A stretch of 48,044 bases of DNA from JAHFJU01 sp964354865 (GCA_964354865.1 CAYHBN010000002.1:1-48044), one strand, 5' to 3'; shown: positions 7,636 through 15,145, counted from the first letter of the stretch. Notes: a model not told the origin generated them from the sequence alone. Translations and numbers: made by a program.

Positions 7636-8538
7636 ATGAATTTTGAAAAGATAAAAAACGAATTGCCCACTATTCGGCAAAACGAAGCCTTAAAGTCACA
7701 CTCAACCTTTCGGGTTGGGGGAGTCTCCGACCTCTTTTTTGAAGCACGAACGAAAGAATCACTTATGCAGGCAATCTCGCTTGCGTACAAAGAAAACATT
7801 CCCTATGTCATTATCGGTCGCGGTACCAACATTCTTTTTACCGATAAAGGCTTCAGTGGGCTGGTGATAAAAAACATCGCCTCTTCAATGACTGTTTCAG
7901 GGAATTTCATTCAAGCCGATGGGGGAGCACTCTGGGCTCAAATCGTAAATGAGGCGGTAAAACATAATCTAACCGGAGTTGAACCGCTCTATGGACTACC
8001 CGGGTCAATCGGCGCCGCAGTATGGGGGAACGCTGGCGTACCAGCGATAGAAACTGGCGCACTCGTTCGCTCAATCGATGTATTTAATCCACATGACGGA
8101 CTTCGCACTATCGACCTTCGTCAAAATAAAAATGGCATTAATTTCGAATACCGTCACACCTCTCTGCAAGATTCAATCGATATCGTGGTTTCAGTAGTTA
8201 TGGAACTCAAACCCGGCAATGCAGAAGAATCTAAAAAACTCATGAAAGAAGTAAATGAAGCGCGATTAGCAAAACAACCTATTGGATTTTCAGCAGGATC
8301 ATTTTTCAAAAATCCAACAAAAGAAAAATCAGCAGGAATGTTAATTGATCAAGCGGGTTTAAAAGGATTTTCGATCGGTGACGCAGAAATCAGCACAAAA
8401 CATGGAAACTTTTTCATTAATAAAGGCAATGCAACCTTCGCAGATATAATGGCGCTCAAAGAAGCCGCAATGAAGGCAGTAAAAGAAAAATTCGACATCA
8501 CTCTCCAGATGGAGGCGCGAGTAATAGGAGAGCGGTAA
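7636..8538 (+). CDS. murB: UDP-N-acetylenolpyruvoylglucosamine reductase
   Basis: FAD enzyme that reduces UDP-GlcNAc-enolpyruvate to UDP-MurNAc in peptidoglycan synthesis. The 300 residues show the FAD domain with STFRVGG, VIIGRGTNIL and GLPGSIGAAVWGNAG, then the C-terminal domain with the SAGSFFKNP motif carrying the catalytic serine, and ISTKHGNFFIN. A TATACT box (7621-7626) ends nine bases before the ATG and there is no Shine-Dalgarno site. With murI at 16583 it shows that the cell makes a peptidoglycan wall. Confidence 0.96.
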   Translation: MNFEKIKNELPTIRQNEALKSHSTFRVGGVSDLFFEARTKESLMQAISLAYKENIPYVIIGRGTNILFTDKGFSGLVIKNIASSMTVSGNFIQADGGALWAQIVNEAVKHNLTGVEPLYGLPGSIGAAVWGNAGVPAIETGALVRSIDVFNPHDGLRTIDLRQNKNGINFEYRHTSLQDSIDIVVSVVMELKPGNAEESKKLMKEVNEARLAKQPIGFSAGSFFKNPTKEKSAGMLIDQAGLKGFSIGDAEISTKHGNFFINKGNATFADIMALKEAAMKAVKEKFDITLQMEARVIGER

Positions 8539-8649
8539 TATCTGTCAACTACTAAGTGCCTGGGGCTTTTGACCTGTAGGGGGATTGAAAGTAAACTCAA
8601 AAAGTGGTATCATAATCTGATACAAAATAAATTAATATCTTTATTCTCT

Positions 8650-9045
8650 ATGAAAGCAATCAAACAGTTCGCGTTGACCCTTGGTCTTACTACCGCAGGA
8701 CTACTTCTGCTCAACCTCTTCGGAGCTAATGTTGCATTCGCACAAGCAGCCCTTGATCCTACACAAGATTCTATTCCAATCGTAAGCCAGCTCTCTGGTG
8801 GTCAAACAAGCCTTCGTGGCATTATTTTGACTGTCGTTAACTTTTTCCTTACCTTCTTAGGTCTTCTTACAGTGGTTATGGTTATTTACGGAGGTTTCTT
8901 ATACGTAAGCGCTGCTGGTAACGAAGATAACGTAGGTAAAGCAAAAAAAATCCTTCTCTTCTCAGTTATTGGTATCGTGATCATCGTTGCTTCATTCGCA
9001 TTCGTGAACACAATCCTTCAAGTTGGTTCTTCTACAGGACAATAG
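8650..9045 (+). CDS. Pilin-like membrane protein (Mbov_0395 / TrbC-VirB2 type)
   Basis: A 131-residue secreted or membrane protein. Residues 1-32 are a signal peptide ending in ANVAFAQ. Then come a short periplasmic stretch and two membrane helices (about 60-85 and 100-120) joined by the loop YVSAAGNEDNVGKAKK. This loop is typical of the Mbov_0395/TrbC-VirB2 pilin-like proteins found in CPR bacteria and mycoplasmas. An upstream in-frame ATG (8569) would add a non-signal leader and is rejected. It stands alone here, with a terminator about 100 bases downstream. Role in DNA transfer or surface structures is inferred from the family. Confidence 0.8.
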   Translation: MKAIKQFALTLGLTTAGLLLLNLFGANVAFAQAALDPTQDSIPIVSQLSGGQTSLRGIILTVVNFFLTFLGLLTVVMVIYGGFLYVSAAGNEDNVGKAKKILLFSVIGIVIIVASFAFVNTILQVGSSTGQ

Positions 9046-9082
9046 ACACGAGCACCAGCGAGTGTCATGGAGTGCCTTTGGC

Positions 9083-9110
9083 ACGAGCACCGGCGAGGAT
9101 CCGCGAGGAC
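9083..9110. repeat. Dispersed GATCCGCGAGGA repeat, copy 1
   Basis: ACGAGCACCGGCGAGGATC followed by CGCGAGGAC. A closely similar 28-base stretch occurs inside the coding gene at 45385-45412, and its right part recurs at 30096-30113. A related ACGAGCACCAGCGAG lies just upstream at about 9047. The intervening GTGCC-TTT-GGCAC forms a small hairpin. Confidence 0.55.
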
Positions 9111-9147
9111 CGAACCCATGATTCTGCCACCCTTAAAAAGATCTATT

Positions 9148-9179
9148 AAAAAGCCCGGCCTAAAAAGTCGGGCTTTTTT
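9148..9179. terminator. Rho-independent terminator after the pilin gene
   Basis: AAAAAGCCCG (9148-9157) pairs with CGGGCTTTTTT (9169-9179) around an 11-base loop. A-run and T-run flanks make it usable in both directions, serving the pilin gene and possibly the convergent gene at 9246. Confidence 0.85.
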
Positions 9180-9245
9180 GTTACCATGCCGAAAGCACTG
9201 CCACCCAAATTTGGAGGCACAAAAATTATGCAAAACCGTATCGGT

Positions 9246-9767
9246 TTACGCAGGCACCAACTCAACCTCCACTTTTTTTGCTGCTTTGACCTTACTAGAA
9301 TCTTTAATCAAAATACTATCAGTAGTAATCTCAATAATATTTTTTGCTGAAAGGATTCTTTCGCTATATCTCACAAACAAAAATAGCTTAGAAGTGTAGA
9401 TATTGACGAGATTACCAATAGTAATATCTAATTCTAAATCAACGACACGGCCAACGTATTCATTTTTCTCATCCTTTTTATCTATATACACGGGCAAACC
9501 AAGTACAGAGGGAATTTTTTTAAGGATTTTATGCACGCGTACCACCTCATTCTGCTCAAGCAGATCTTCACCTGAGTGAACAAAGAAAACACTTTGAAAA
9601 AAACGAGTATCGCGAAGCAACAAAACCTTTCGATTGTGTGTCATAAATGCAACCAGCGCGCCCGTATCAGGATCGATAATAACATCACGAATAAGAGCAA
9701 TAGGCCCTGTTGGCATTGAATCCTCGTAAATAGGCATTCCTGTAAGCTCAGAAAGAAGTTTTGTCAT
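9246..9767 (-). CDS. PRC-barrel domain protein
   Basis: A 173-residue soluble protein with two PRC-barrel-like units. The first is residues 1-55 (GMPIYEDSMPTGPIALIRDVIIDPDTGALVAF in form), the second around 85-140 (LGLPVYIDKK...YVGRVVDLELDITIG). PRC barrels occur in RimM-type ribosome maturation and in photosystem or unknown proteins; no partner domain is visible here. The ATG at 9767 follows a TACAAT by 11 bases and gives the clean family start MTKLLSELTG. Function unassigned. Confidence 0.7.
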   Translation of the reverse strand: MTKLLSELTGMPIYEDSMPTGPIALIRDVIIDPDTGALVAFMTHNRKVLLLRDTRFFQSVFFVHSGEDLLEQNEVVRVHKILKKIPSVLGLPVYIDKKDEKNEYVGRVVDLELDITIGNLVNIYTSKLFLFVRYSERILSAKNIIEITTDSILIKDSSKVKAAKKVEVELVPA

Positions 9768-9814
9768 AGTCGAGCTAAATTGTAACACGAGATGCAGCTC
9801 TGTTTCAGATGAGG

Positions 9815-9843
9815 TTGAAAAGATTATAAAAGATGGCTATATT
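9815..9843 (+). promoter_or_regulatory. Promoter of tRNA-Pro / csaA
   Basis: TTGAAA (9815-9820), a 17-base spacer and TATATT (9838-9843) form a good sigma70-type promoter 30 bases before the tRNA-Pro gene. Confidence 0.7.
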
Positions 9844-9872
9844 CATTGGCGACGTACGCAGTGAGTAAATAT

Positions 9873-9949
9873 CGGGGTGTGGCGAAGTTGGCTATCGCGC
9901 CTGGTTTGGGACCAGGAGGCCCTGGGTTCGAGTCCCAGCACCCCGACCA
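9873..9949 (+). tRNA. tRNA-Pro (anticodon TGG)
   Basis: The acceptor CGGGGTG pairs with CACCCCG. The anticodon stem CCTGG/CCAGG encloses TTTGGGA, giving anticodon TGG. The T arm CTGGG-TTCGAGT-CCCAG is complete and A-CCA is encoded. The csaA start codon follows 14 bases later. Confidence 0.95.
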
Positions 9950-9962
9950 TTCTCAAAATCCT

Positions 9963-10298
9963 ATGCAAACAATACAATGGAGCGATTTCGAAAAGGTATG
10001 CATCGCGGTTGGGACCGTTATTGCGGTTGAGGGTTTTCCGGAAGCACGAAAGCCTGCATACAAGATTACAGCTGATTTTGGGGAGCATGGTATTAAAAAA
10101 TCAAGCGCGCAGATCACCGAGTTATATTCAAAAGAAGAGCTTATTGGAAAGCAAATAATCGGTGTCATAAATTTTGCACCAAAACAAATTGGCCCTTTTA
10201 TATCAGAGTTTTTAGTCACCGGTTTTTATAGAGAGGATGGCAAAGTCGTACTCGCGGTTCCTGACGCAGAGGTAAAAAACGGCAGCAAATTGGGATAA
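9963..10298 (+). CDS. csaA: tRNA-binding domain protein CsaA
   Basis: A 111-residue OB-fold protein of the CsaA/Trbp111 family, which binds tRNA and has been described as a secretion-related chaperone. It shows GTVIAVEGFPEARKPAYKI, the KKSSAQITELY segment and the conserved IGVINFAPKQIGPFISEFLV. Length matches the family. The ATG at 9963 is the only one that avoids reading through tRNA-Pro. Lying 14 bases after tRNA-Pro under one promoter, it is probably made from the same transcript. Confidence 0.9.
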   Translation: MQTIQWSDFEKVCIAVGTVIAVEGFPEARKPAYKITADFGEHGIKKSSAQITELYSKEELIGKQIIGVINFAPKQIGPFISEFLVTGFYREDGKVVLAVPDAEVKNGSKLG

Positions 10299-10360
10299 AA
10301 TTCGACAATATTGATTTTCGATATAAAAGAAGAATATAACGTATGTGTACAAATGCGATC

Positions 10361-10389
10361 TTGCGCAAAACGTATATTTATGTTATAGT
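10361..10389 (+). promoter_or_regulatory. Promoter of the gene at 10398, leaderless type
   Basis: TTGCGC (10361-10366), a 17-base spacer and TATAGT (10384-10389), then eight bases to the ATG. Optimal -35/-10 spacing with the -10 box directly before the start codon. Confidence 0.7.
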
Positions 10390-10397
10390 AGCATTAT

Positions 10398-10700
10398 ATG
10401 GCGAATATTCTTACTCTAAATAGTGACCGGCTGGGAAGAGCAGCCGAAGGCATAGACAATAGGGCAGAGGTAAATAATGGCCCAAATATTTTAAACAAAA
10501 TACGAATGATGGCACATACAGCAGCTAATCGCGTATTTGGAACAACGCCAACACCAAACCTTACTAAGGGTCCATTTTCAGATGACGAATGGGCACTATT
10601 ATCGCTAGACCAAAAAGAAAACGCACTAAAATGGCTTACGTATAGAGACCCAACACCCGAAGAAGAAGAAGCAAGTATTCAAAGCCGACTTCAGCATTAA
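10398..10700 (+). CDS. Hypothetical protein, 100 residues
   Basis: Small soluble acidic protein that I do not recognise. The C-terminal half is predicted helical, with DDEWALLSLDQKENALKWL and a Glu-rich tail. No signal or membrane segment. The well-spaced promoter ending eight bases before the ATG is the best evidence that it is a real gene. Confidence 0.55.
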   Translation: MANILTLNSDRLGRAAEGIDNRAEVNNGPNILNKIRMMAHTAANRVFGTTPTPNLTKGPFSDDEWALLSLDQKENALKWLTYRDPTPEEEEASIQSRLQH

Positions 10701-10721
10701 TTCAGGATTAAAGCCATTTAG

Positions 10722-10892
10722 TTGACTTTATCGGCATACAAGCTCACAATTGCTACGGTTTTGTTTCTTAGTTTGCGTTTCTTTAAGTAATCCTGGGCTT
10801 ATGGTTAGGTCGACAGTAAGCCATACAGTGTATGAATCAGAGAATGCAACTTGAGACTCGCCGAATTCTCTATTTATTAAGTTTTTCACAGT
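10722..10892 (+). promoter_or_regulatory. Promoter and structured 5' leader of the RRM gene
   Basis: TTGACT (10722-10727), a 17-base spacer and CACAAT (10745-10750) predict a transcript with about 135 nt of leader, an exception among these mostly leaderless genes. The leader holds three hairpins: GGCTTA/TAAGCC (10796-10822), CATAC-AGT-GTATG (10822-10834) and AGAGAAT/ATTCTCT (10839-10871). RNA-binding proteins often control their own mRNA, so a cis-acting leader is plausible. Confidence 0.55.
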
Positions 10893-11234
10893 ATGGCAAA
10901 GAAATTATACGTAGGAGGCCTAGCATGGGCTACTACAGACGACAGTCTACGCGCAGCATTTGCTGCAGCAGGTAATGTCGACGAAGCAATCGTTATCAAG
11001 GATCGTATGTCAGGCCGATCAAAAGGCTTTGGCTTCGTAACTATGTCTAACGACGATGAGGCAGCAGCTGCTATCTCAATGTTCAACGACAAAGAAATCG
11101 ACGGTCGCCGCGTTTCAGTTAATGAAGCACGCCCTATGGAGCCACGAGCTCCACGCGAGGGAGGTTTCCGCCGCAATAGTGGTGGTTACAATGGTGGCAG
11201 CCGCGATGACCAAGGTCAAGGCGACAGCTGGTAA
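10893..11234 (+). CDS. RRM-type RNA-binding protein
   Basis: A 113-residue protein with one RNA recognition motif (residues 1-80). RNP2 is LYVGGL and RNP1 is SKGFGFVTM, both with the aromatic residues that stack on RNA. A Gly/Arg/Asn-rich tail follows. It resembles the cyanobacterial Rbp proteins, which are often cold-responsive. It is monocistronic, with a long structured leader and a strong terminator. Confidence 0.92.
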   Translation: MAKKLYVGGLAWATTDDSLRAAFAAAGNVDEAIVIKDRMSGRSKGFGFVTMSNDDEAAAAISMFNDKEIDGRRVSVNEARPMEPRAPREGGFRRNSGGYNGGSRDDQGQGDSW

Positions 11235-11283
11235 TCACATAGTCCTTTAGGACTTTGTATTCCACCTACTCTATGAGTACTTA

Positions 11284-11315
11284 AAATCCCCCGAATAATT
11301 CGGGGGATTTTTTTG
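11284..11315. terminator. Bidirectional Rho-independent terminator
   Basis: AATCCCCCGAA-TAA-TTCGGGGGATT flanked by A and T runs, between the RRM gene and the convergent ybeY. The small hairpin AGTCC-TTT-GGACT lies just upstream at about 11244. Confidence 0.92.
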
Positions 11316-11338
11316 TCACGAACCAAAATCAAAGCCTT

Positions 11339-11857
11339 TTACAATTTTCGCCCCAATATTTTGTACGTAAGCTTAAGCATATGCGACTCTTCGTCGGGCT
11401 TCATGTGATCGTATCCAAAGACATGCAAGAGTCCGTGTACGAATAAAAACTTGAGCTCATCGTTCAAAGACTGTCCAATTTTTTTTGCTTGGATAGTCGC
11501 GTAGGGAACACTAATGAAAATTTCACCGGCCAGTGAAGCTGGCCCGCCAGCTTCACATTTGTACCCCTGCATTTTTTTGCCACCCTGCATTACATTGCCC
11601 CACATGTCCCCATTTTCAAACATATCCTGAAAATAACTTACCGATACAACGTCTGTAGGTCGTGACTTGTTATGATACTGGGTATTCAGTTGAGTAATCG
11701 CTTTTGTTCCAACTAATGAGACCTCGACCGACCAACAATCATTTTTGGATAGTCGACCATCGCGGACTAACTCCTTCATGGCAGAATCGAGGAGTTTTTT
11801 AAAAAGGAGTTGGCTAACCGTCGTACGGGTTTTGTTATAAAAATCGAGAGAAATCAT
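11339..11857 (-). CDS. ybeY: Endoribonuclease YbeY
   Basis: Zinc-dependent RNase needed for rRNA maturation and ribosome quality control. The C-terminal HGLLHVFGYDH supplies the three zinc-binding histidines, and PTDVVSVSY precedes the catalytic region. At 172 residues it is somewhat long. About 25 extra residues, rich in Gly, Met and Lys, sit between the PTDVVSVSY strand and AGEIFIS, where most family members have a short acidic loop. Its start overlaps the stop of the SpoU gene by four bases (ATGA), so the pair is translationally coupled. Confidence 0.92.
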   Translation of the reverse strand: MISLDFYNKTRTTVSQLLFKKLLDSAMKELVRDGRLSKNDCWSVEVSLVGTKAITQLNTQYHNKSRPTDVVSVSYFQDMFENGDMWGNVMQGGKKMQGYKCEAGGPASLAGEIFISVPYATIQAKKIGQSLNDELKFLFVHGLLHVFGYDHMKPDEESHMLKLTYKILGRKL

Positions 11858-12390
11858 AGGCGACGCAGTATATCATACACAACAATCCCCGTTGCAGTGG
11901 CAACATTCAATGATGAGGCGCGACCATACATGGGGATATCCACCGAGTAGTCAGACACATCTAACGCTTCTTGCGAAACTCCCGAAACTTCGTTCCCGAC
12001 TATCAATGCAATGGGGAATTCTTTTTTCAAAAAAACTTTTTGAGAGGAATAGGGGATCGACGTGTCGGTTTGTTCAAGTGAGACGAGTGTATACCCGGAT
12101 TTTTCCAAATCCTCTAAAATTTCTGAAATAGTCTCGAAATACTGCCACTGCACGACATCTGCCGCACCAAGTGCAGTTTTGTCTATATGAGCCGAGGGCG
12201 GTCGGGGCGTGACTCCAACTAAATAAATTTTCTCTAAAAGTGCCGCATCGGCAGTGCGGAAAATTGCACCAACATTATGCGCAGAGCGCAGATTGTCGAG
12301 CACAAGTACAAGAGGGTGTCGTGTGAGTTTATTTACCGATTGCACAGACCGTTTTTTATTTTGCATTTCTTCTTGAGTGAACTTGCGCAT
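11854..12390 (-). CDS. SpoU/TrmH-family RNA 2'-O-methyltransferase
   Basis: A 178-residue SPOUT methyltransferase that modifies rRNA or tRNA ribose with SAM. It shows motif 1 (NLRSAHNVGAIFRTADA), motif 2 (IALIVGNEVSGVS) and motif 3 (IPMYGRASSLNVATATGIV), which form the knotted SAM site. No extra substrate domain is visible, so the target (tRNA, like TrmL/TrmH, or rRNA) cannot be told. It is the first gene of an operon with ybeY. Confidence 0.9.
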   Translation of the reverse strand: MRKFTQEEMQNKKRSVQSVNKLTRHPLVLVLDNLRSAHNVGAIFRTADAALLEKIYLVGVTPRPPSAHIDKTALGAADVVQWQYFETISEILEDLEKSGYTLVSLEQTDTSIPYSSQKVFLKKEFPIALIVGNEVSGVSQEALDVSDYSVDIPMYGRASSLNVATATGIVVYDILRRL

Positions 12391-12497
12391 AGAGAGTTAT
12401 TTTGACAATTCTAAGAAAATTGACTTTATAACAAATAAGTTTTTAAATGCGGGAGACATATCTGTCGACATTATAGACACGATACGTCTTAAACACT

Positions 12498-13223
12498 ATG
12501 ACAACTCTCACTCAACAATCTTCAACAGTAGACAGACAACAAGCGAGCAAAATACTCAACGTATCGGTACGAACAATCGACAGATACATTAAAAGCGGGC
12601 GTCTACCAGCCTACCAAAAAAGCGGACGCATTTGGTTACGCAAAAGCGACATTATCGAATTATCGAAGGGAACACTCGTAACTAAACATGTCGACACTCA
12701 GACAGATAATGTAATTCGAGGAACTTCTGCACGCAGCAACTCTTCTTTTTCTAACGCACCTTCTGCTCAAGAAATTAATGCACTCATTCACAATGCAAAT
12801 CAGCAAGAATCACAAATAACACAAACAGCTCCACGCGAATTTATTGGAGTTCAGGCAGATGCTAGTTTTTACAAAGATTTGTATGAAGAAGCACAGAAAC
12901 GACTAAATGATTCTCAGAAAAAACACGAGCATACACAGGCACACATGAGTGAACTCGAAACTCAAATCTTACGACTTACCACTTCTCAGCAGGGAATGAT
13001 TGCTGCAAATATTGCAGCTCAAACAGCGCCGATCATGAAACATTCAGACTCTAATGAGGGCTTTAAAATCGATCTTTTGAAAAAAGAGGTCGAAGATAAA
13101 GAGAAGGAGATTACTATCTTGAAAGAACTCGTTGTAAAAGAGAAAGACAATAAGACTGCTTTTGCAGTTATTACATACACACTTCTCGCGCTACAGCCTG
13201 TGTTTTGGTATTTCTTACGTTAG
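12498..13223 (+). CDS. HTH / coiled-coil protein with C-terminal membrane helix
   Basis: A 241-residue protein. Residues 10-60 are an excisionase-type HTH (RQQASKILNVSVRTIDRYI, then a wing with SGRIWLRKSDIIEL). A Ser/Thr/Gln linker follows, then coiled coils (about 125-170 and 190-215), and a C-terminal membrane helix FAVITYTLLALQPVFWYFLR. The order predicts a DNA-binding head on a stalk held at the membrane from the cytoplasmic side. It is related in plan to the protein at 3117. Function unknown; DNA anchoring or membrane-linked regulation are possibilities. Its end overlaps the convergent gene at 13220 by four bases. Confidence 0.6.
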   Translation: MTTLTQQSSTVDRQQASKILNVSVRTIDRYIKSGRLPAYQKSGRIWLRKSDIIELSKGTLVTKHVDTQTDNVIRGTSARSNSSFSNAPSAQEINALIHNANQQESQITQTAPREFIGVQADASFYKDLYEEAQKRLNDSQKKHEHTQAHMSELETQILRLTTSQQGMIAANIAAQTAPIMKHSDSNEGFKIDLLKKEVEDKEKEITILKELVVKEKDNKTAFAVITYTLLALQPVFWYFLR

Positions 13224-13822
13224 CGTATAACAATACTATCTCGTTGAGCAACGATAACCTTTAAATCGGGGAATGCTTTTTTGATGCGATCCACAAATCC
13301 TCCAGTCTGCGATACTGCATTACGTAAGTCTATTTGAGGTCCAATTACTGAAATAGTATAAGGAGGCCTTAAAAAGTTCGAACGCATTAATAGCCCCCCT
13401 GAAACGTCTCGCAGACCAGCAGTTCGATCAAGATATCGATTCCCGTTAATAGCCAACACTTCTGCCCCACTACTCGTGAGCTGTGCGAGTAAATCAACTA
13501 CCCAAAAAGCAGGTACCGATTTATCGATCGTTACCTCTATACCTTCGCCCGTGACGGCCTCTAATCCTGCAGCAAGGCGCAATGCATCTATTTCACGTAC
13601 AATGGACTGTTCGGCCAGCTGAGAGCTTAAAATGTCTATTTTTTTGTGTTCATCTGCCACTGTTTTTCTCATTTCTTGGTTTGCCAACTGAAAAACACTC
13701 ACCTCGGAAATAATATTTTTGCTCGTCACTACTCCACTGTTTTTTGCGTCACGATACGAACGAGCCTGCACAACGAGTAGAGTGCATGTAATAAGAATAA
13801 TAATTGCAAGAATTTTCTTCAT
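13220..13822 (-). CDS. DUF881 family protein, second of a pair
   Basis: A 200-residue protein with an N-terminal membrane anchor (about 3-20), a coiled-coil segment and a DUF881 domain: LRLAAGLEAVTGEGIEVTI, then VVDLLAQLTSSGAEVLAINGNRY and PPYTISVIG. DUF881 (YlxW/YlxX-like) proteins sit near division genes in Firmicutes and are thought to be extracytoplasmic. It starts inside the stop of the upstream DUF881 gene (ATGA overlap). Function is not established. Confidence 0.8.
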   Translation of the reverse strand: MKKILAIIILITCTLLVVQARSYRDAKNSGVVTSKNIISEVSVFQLANQEMRKTVADEHKKIDILSSQLAEQSIVREIDALRLAAGLEAVTGEGIEVTIDKSVPAFWVVDLLAQLTSSGAEVLAINGNRYLDRTAGLRDVSGGLLMRSNFLRPPYTISVIGPQIDLRNAVSQTGGFVDRIKKAFPDLKVIVAQRDSIVIR

Positions 13823-14532
13823 AATGAAAGTAACGTATCGGGAACAAGAAGCTTTGTATCAACAAAAGGTTTTAATGAATCATACGAAGGTATTGAAATT
13901 TTCCCAACTCTTTCAACTACTACTTTTATTTTTTTGATCTTCGTTTCTTTTACTCCATAGAAAAGCGCTTCGTAGTTTCCGATTGCTTCAATTGTAAAAG
14001 GAGAAGAGACCTGCCTGTTGCCTAAAAATACCGTATCGAAGGCATCTCGAATTGGCATAAGTGAGCTGACACGAGCACCATTGACCGTGATAGCCTGTGC
14101 TCCTTGTAGAAAAAGTACATTAACAATATCACGCATATCGGCAGCGGTAAGATAACTACCACCCGCGACGCCATCTTCGATAGTTATACGAATACCGGAA
14201 CCGGCAAGGGGCTGTATACCAGCATTCTCACGTAATAACTTGAGTTGATTTTGCAATTTTTTAGAGGAATTTTTCTCTGTTACTACTTCTAATTCCTTTC
14301 TTTTCTTCTGTAGTTCTTGCAGCTCAACTGAAAGATCTTCGTGATTCACGGTAAAAGACTGTAATAAACTACGCTCTATTTGGAGTGTTTTTGAAATTCC
14401 CTCATTTGAAACATAGGTATCGGAGCGGATTTGAATAGCAAGCAAGGTACCAATAACTATGCCAACGACCAAAAACAACGAGCCCTGTAACCTGTAATGT
14501 TCGAATTTAGAAATAGAATGAGTCATCGTCAA
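13819..14532 (-). CDS. DUF881 family protein, first of a pair
   Basis: A 237-residue paralogue of the next gene. It has an N-terminal membrane helix (about 17-35), a coiled coil rich in Lys/Glu (about 60-95) and a DUF881 domain: LRENAGIQPLAGSGIRITI, then DIVNVLFLQGAQAITVNGARV and PFTIEAIG. A C-terminal extension of about 30 residues is missing in its partner. A TAATAC lies nine bases before its ATG. Tandem, coupled DUF881 genes suggest that the two products work as a complex, possibly in the envelope. Confidence 0.8.
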   Translation of the reverse strand: MTMTHSISKFEHYRLQGSLFLVVGIVIGTLLAIQIRSDTYVSNEGISKTLQIERSLLQSFTVNHEDLSVELQELQKKRKELEVVTEKNSSKKLQNQLKLLRENAGIQPLAGSGIRITIEDGVAGGSYLTAADMRDIVNVLFLQGAQAITVNGARVSSLMPIRDAFDTVFLGNRQVSSPFTIEAIGNYEALFYGVKETKIKKIKVVVERVGKISIPSYDSLKPFVDTKLLVPDTLLSL

Positions 14533-15043
14533 CTGGTATTATTTGCGCTTTAGAATGTTTTTGATACAATGACGTGAATTTGTTATTTTGAAAACCAGCC
14601 AGAAACACTTCTCAATCATCATACTTCTTTACAGGAGATAAATGATATTGCAAGGCAGAGAGAAGAGCAAGAAACAAAAATACAAACAGCTCTCACAAAC
14701 AAATATAAAAATTAGTGAGTCTCAAAGCGAACCGTACTCTATATCTTGCTTTTCTTTCTGCTCTGCGATGGATCGGAATCACAACAGACCGTCCGATCCA
14801 CTCAAACAAAAACAAACACTCGGAGCCCATGTTTTCGACTTTACGTCGTCATGTTGCGCTCACCACGGGTAGCCGTTATGGTTCGACAAAAATAAAACCA
14901 AAGCACAGCAGACGCTTAAAATATTAGCGTCAAAAGGGGTTGGTCTCCCTTTGCTCTCTTGCTTCTCCGGAATTAATCCACGTTTACCTAACAAAATCTT
15001 TTTACCTGGTATTCATAGGATCCGGAGAGGCGGGGAGACAAAA

Positions 15044-15074
15044 TATAGAGAATTAGGGAGTTAGAGGGATAGGA
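15044..15074 (+). repeat. Purine-rich dispersed repeat, copy 2
   Basis: AGAGAATTAGGGA, GTTAGAG and GATAGG occur in the same order as at 592-628. It lies directly before the terminator stem at 15073. Confidence 0.4.
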
Positions 15075-15094
15075 GCCGGAAGGGCTCTTTTTTT
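15073..15094 (+). terminator. Rho-independent terminator
   Basis: GAGCC-GGAAG-GGCTC followed by seven T. It ends the candidate RNA region and insulates the promoter of the secreted protein at 15146. Confidence 0.85.
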
Positions 15095-15109
15095 GTGCCC
15101 TACCGCATA

Positions 15110-15138
15110 TTGACCAAAGTACGCATTAGAGGTATAGT
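15110..15138 (+). promoter_or_regulatory. Promoter of the secreted-protein gene, leaderless type
   Basis: TTGACC (15110-15115), a spacer of exactly 17 bases and TATAGT (15133-15138), then seven bases to the ATG at 15146. With a normal start about seven bases after the -10, transcription begins at the start codon. Confidence 0.85.
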
Positions 15139-15145
15139 AAACCAT

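Larger units (their letters stand above)
14575..15095 (+). ncRNA. Candidate structured RNA transcript (or gene-poor region)
   Basis: No recognisable protein is encoded here, yet the stretch has a transcript-like outline. There is an extended -10 (TGATACAAT, ending 14580) and a Rho-independent terminator at 15073-15094. Between them are hairpins TGGATCGGA/TCCGATCCA (14769-14800), CGAC/GTCG (14836-14848) and ACGG-GTAG-CCGT (14865-14876), plus a nested long-range stem: GTCTCCC/GGGAGAC (14943-14949 with 15033-15039) enclosing TCTCCGGA/TCCGGAGA (14964-14971 with 15021-15028). I could not match tmRNA, RNase P or SRP RNA. A 76-codon ORF (14642-14872) with an AGGAGA three bases before its ATG is the alternative. 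Confidence 0.4.

Noticed and set aside
14642..14872. 76-codon ORF in the structured region
   Set aside because: It has an AGGAGA only three bases before the ATG, too close to work well, and the product is low-complexity; the hairpins fit an RNA better. Not fully excluded.
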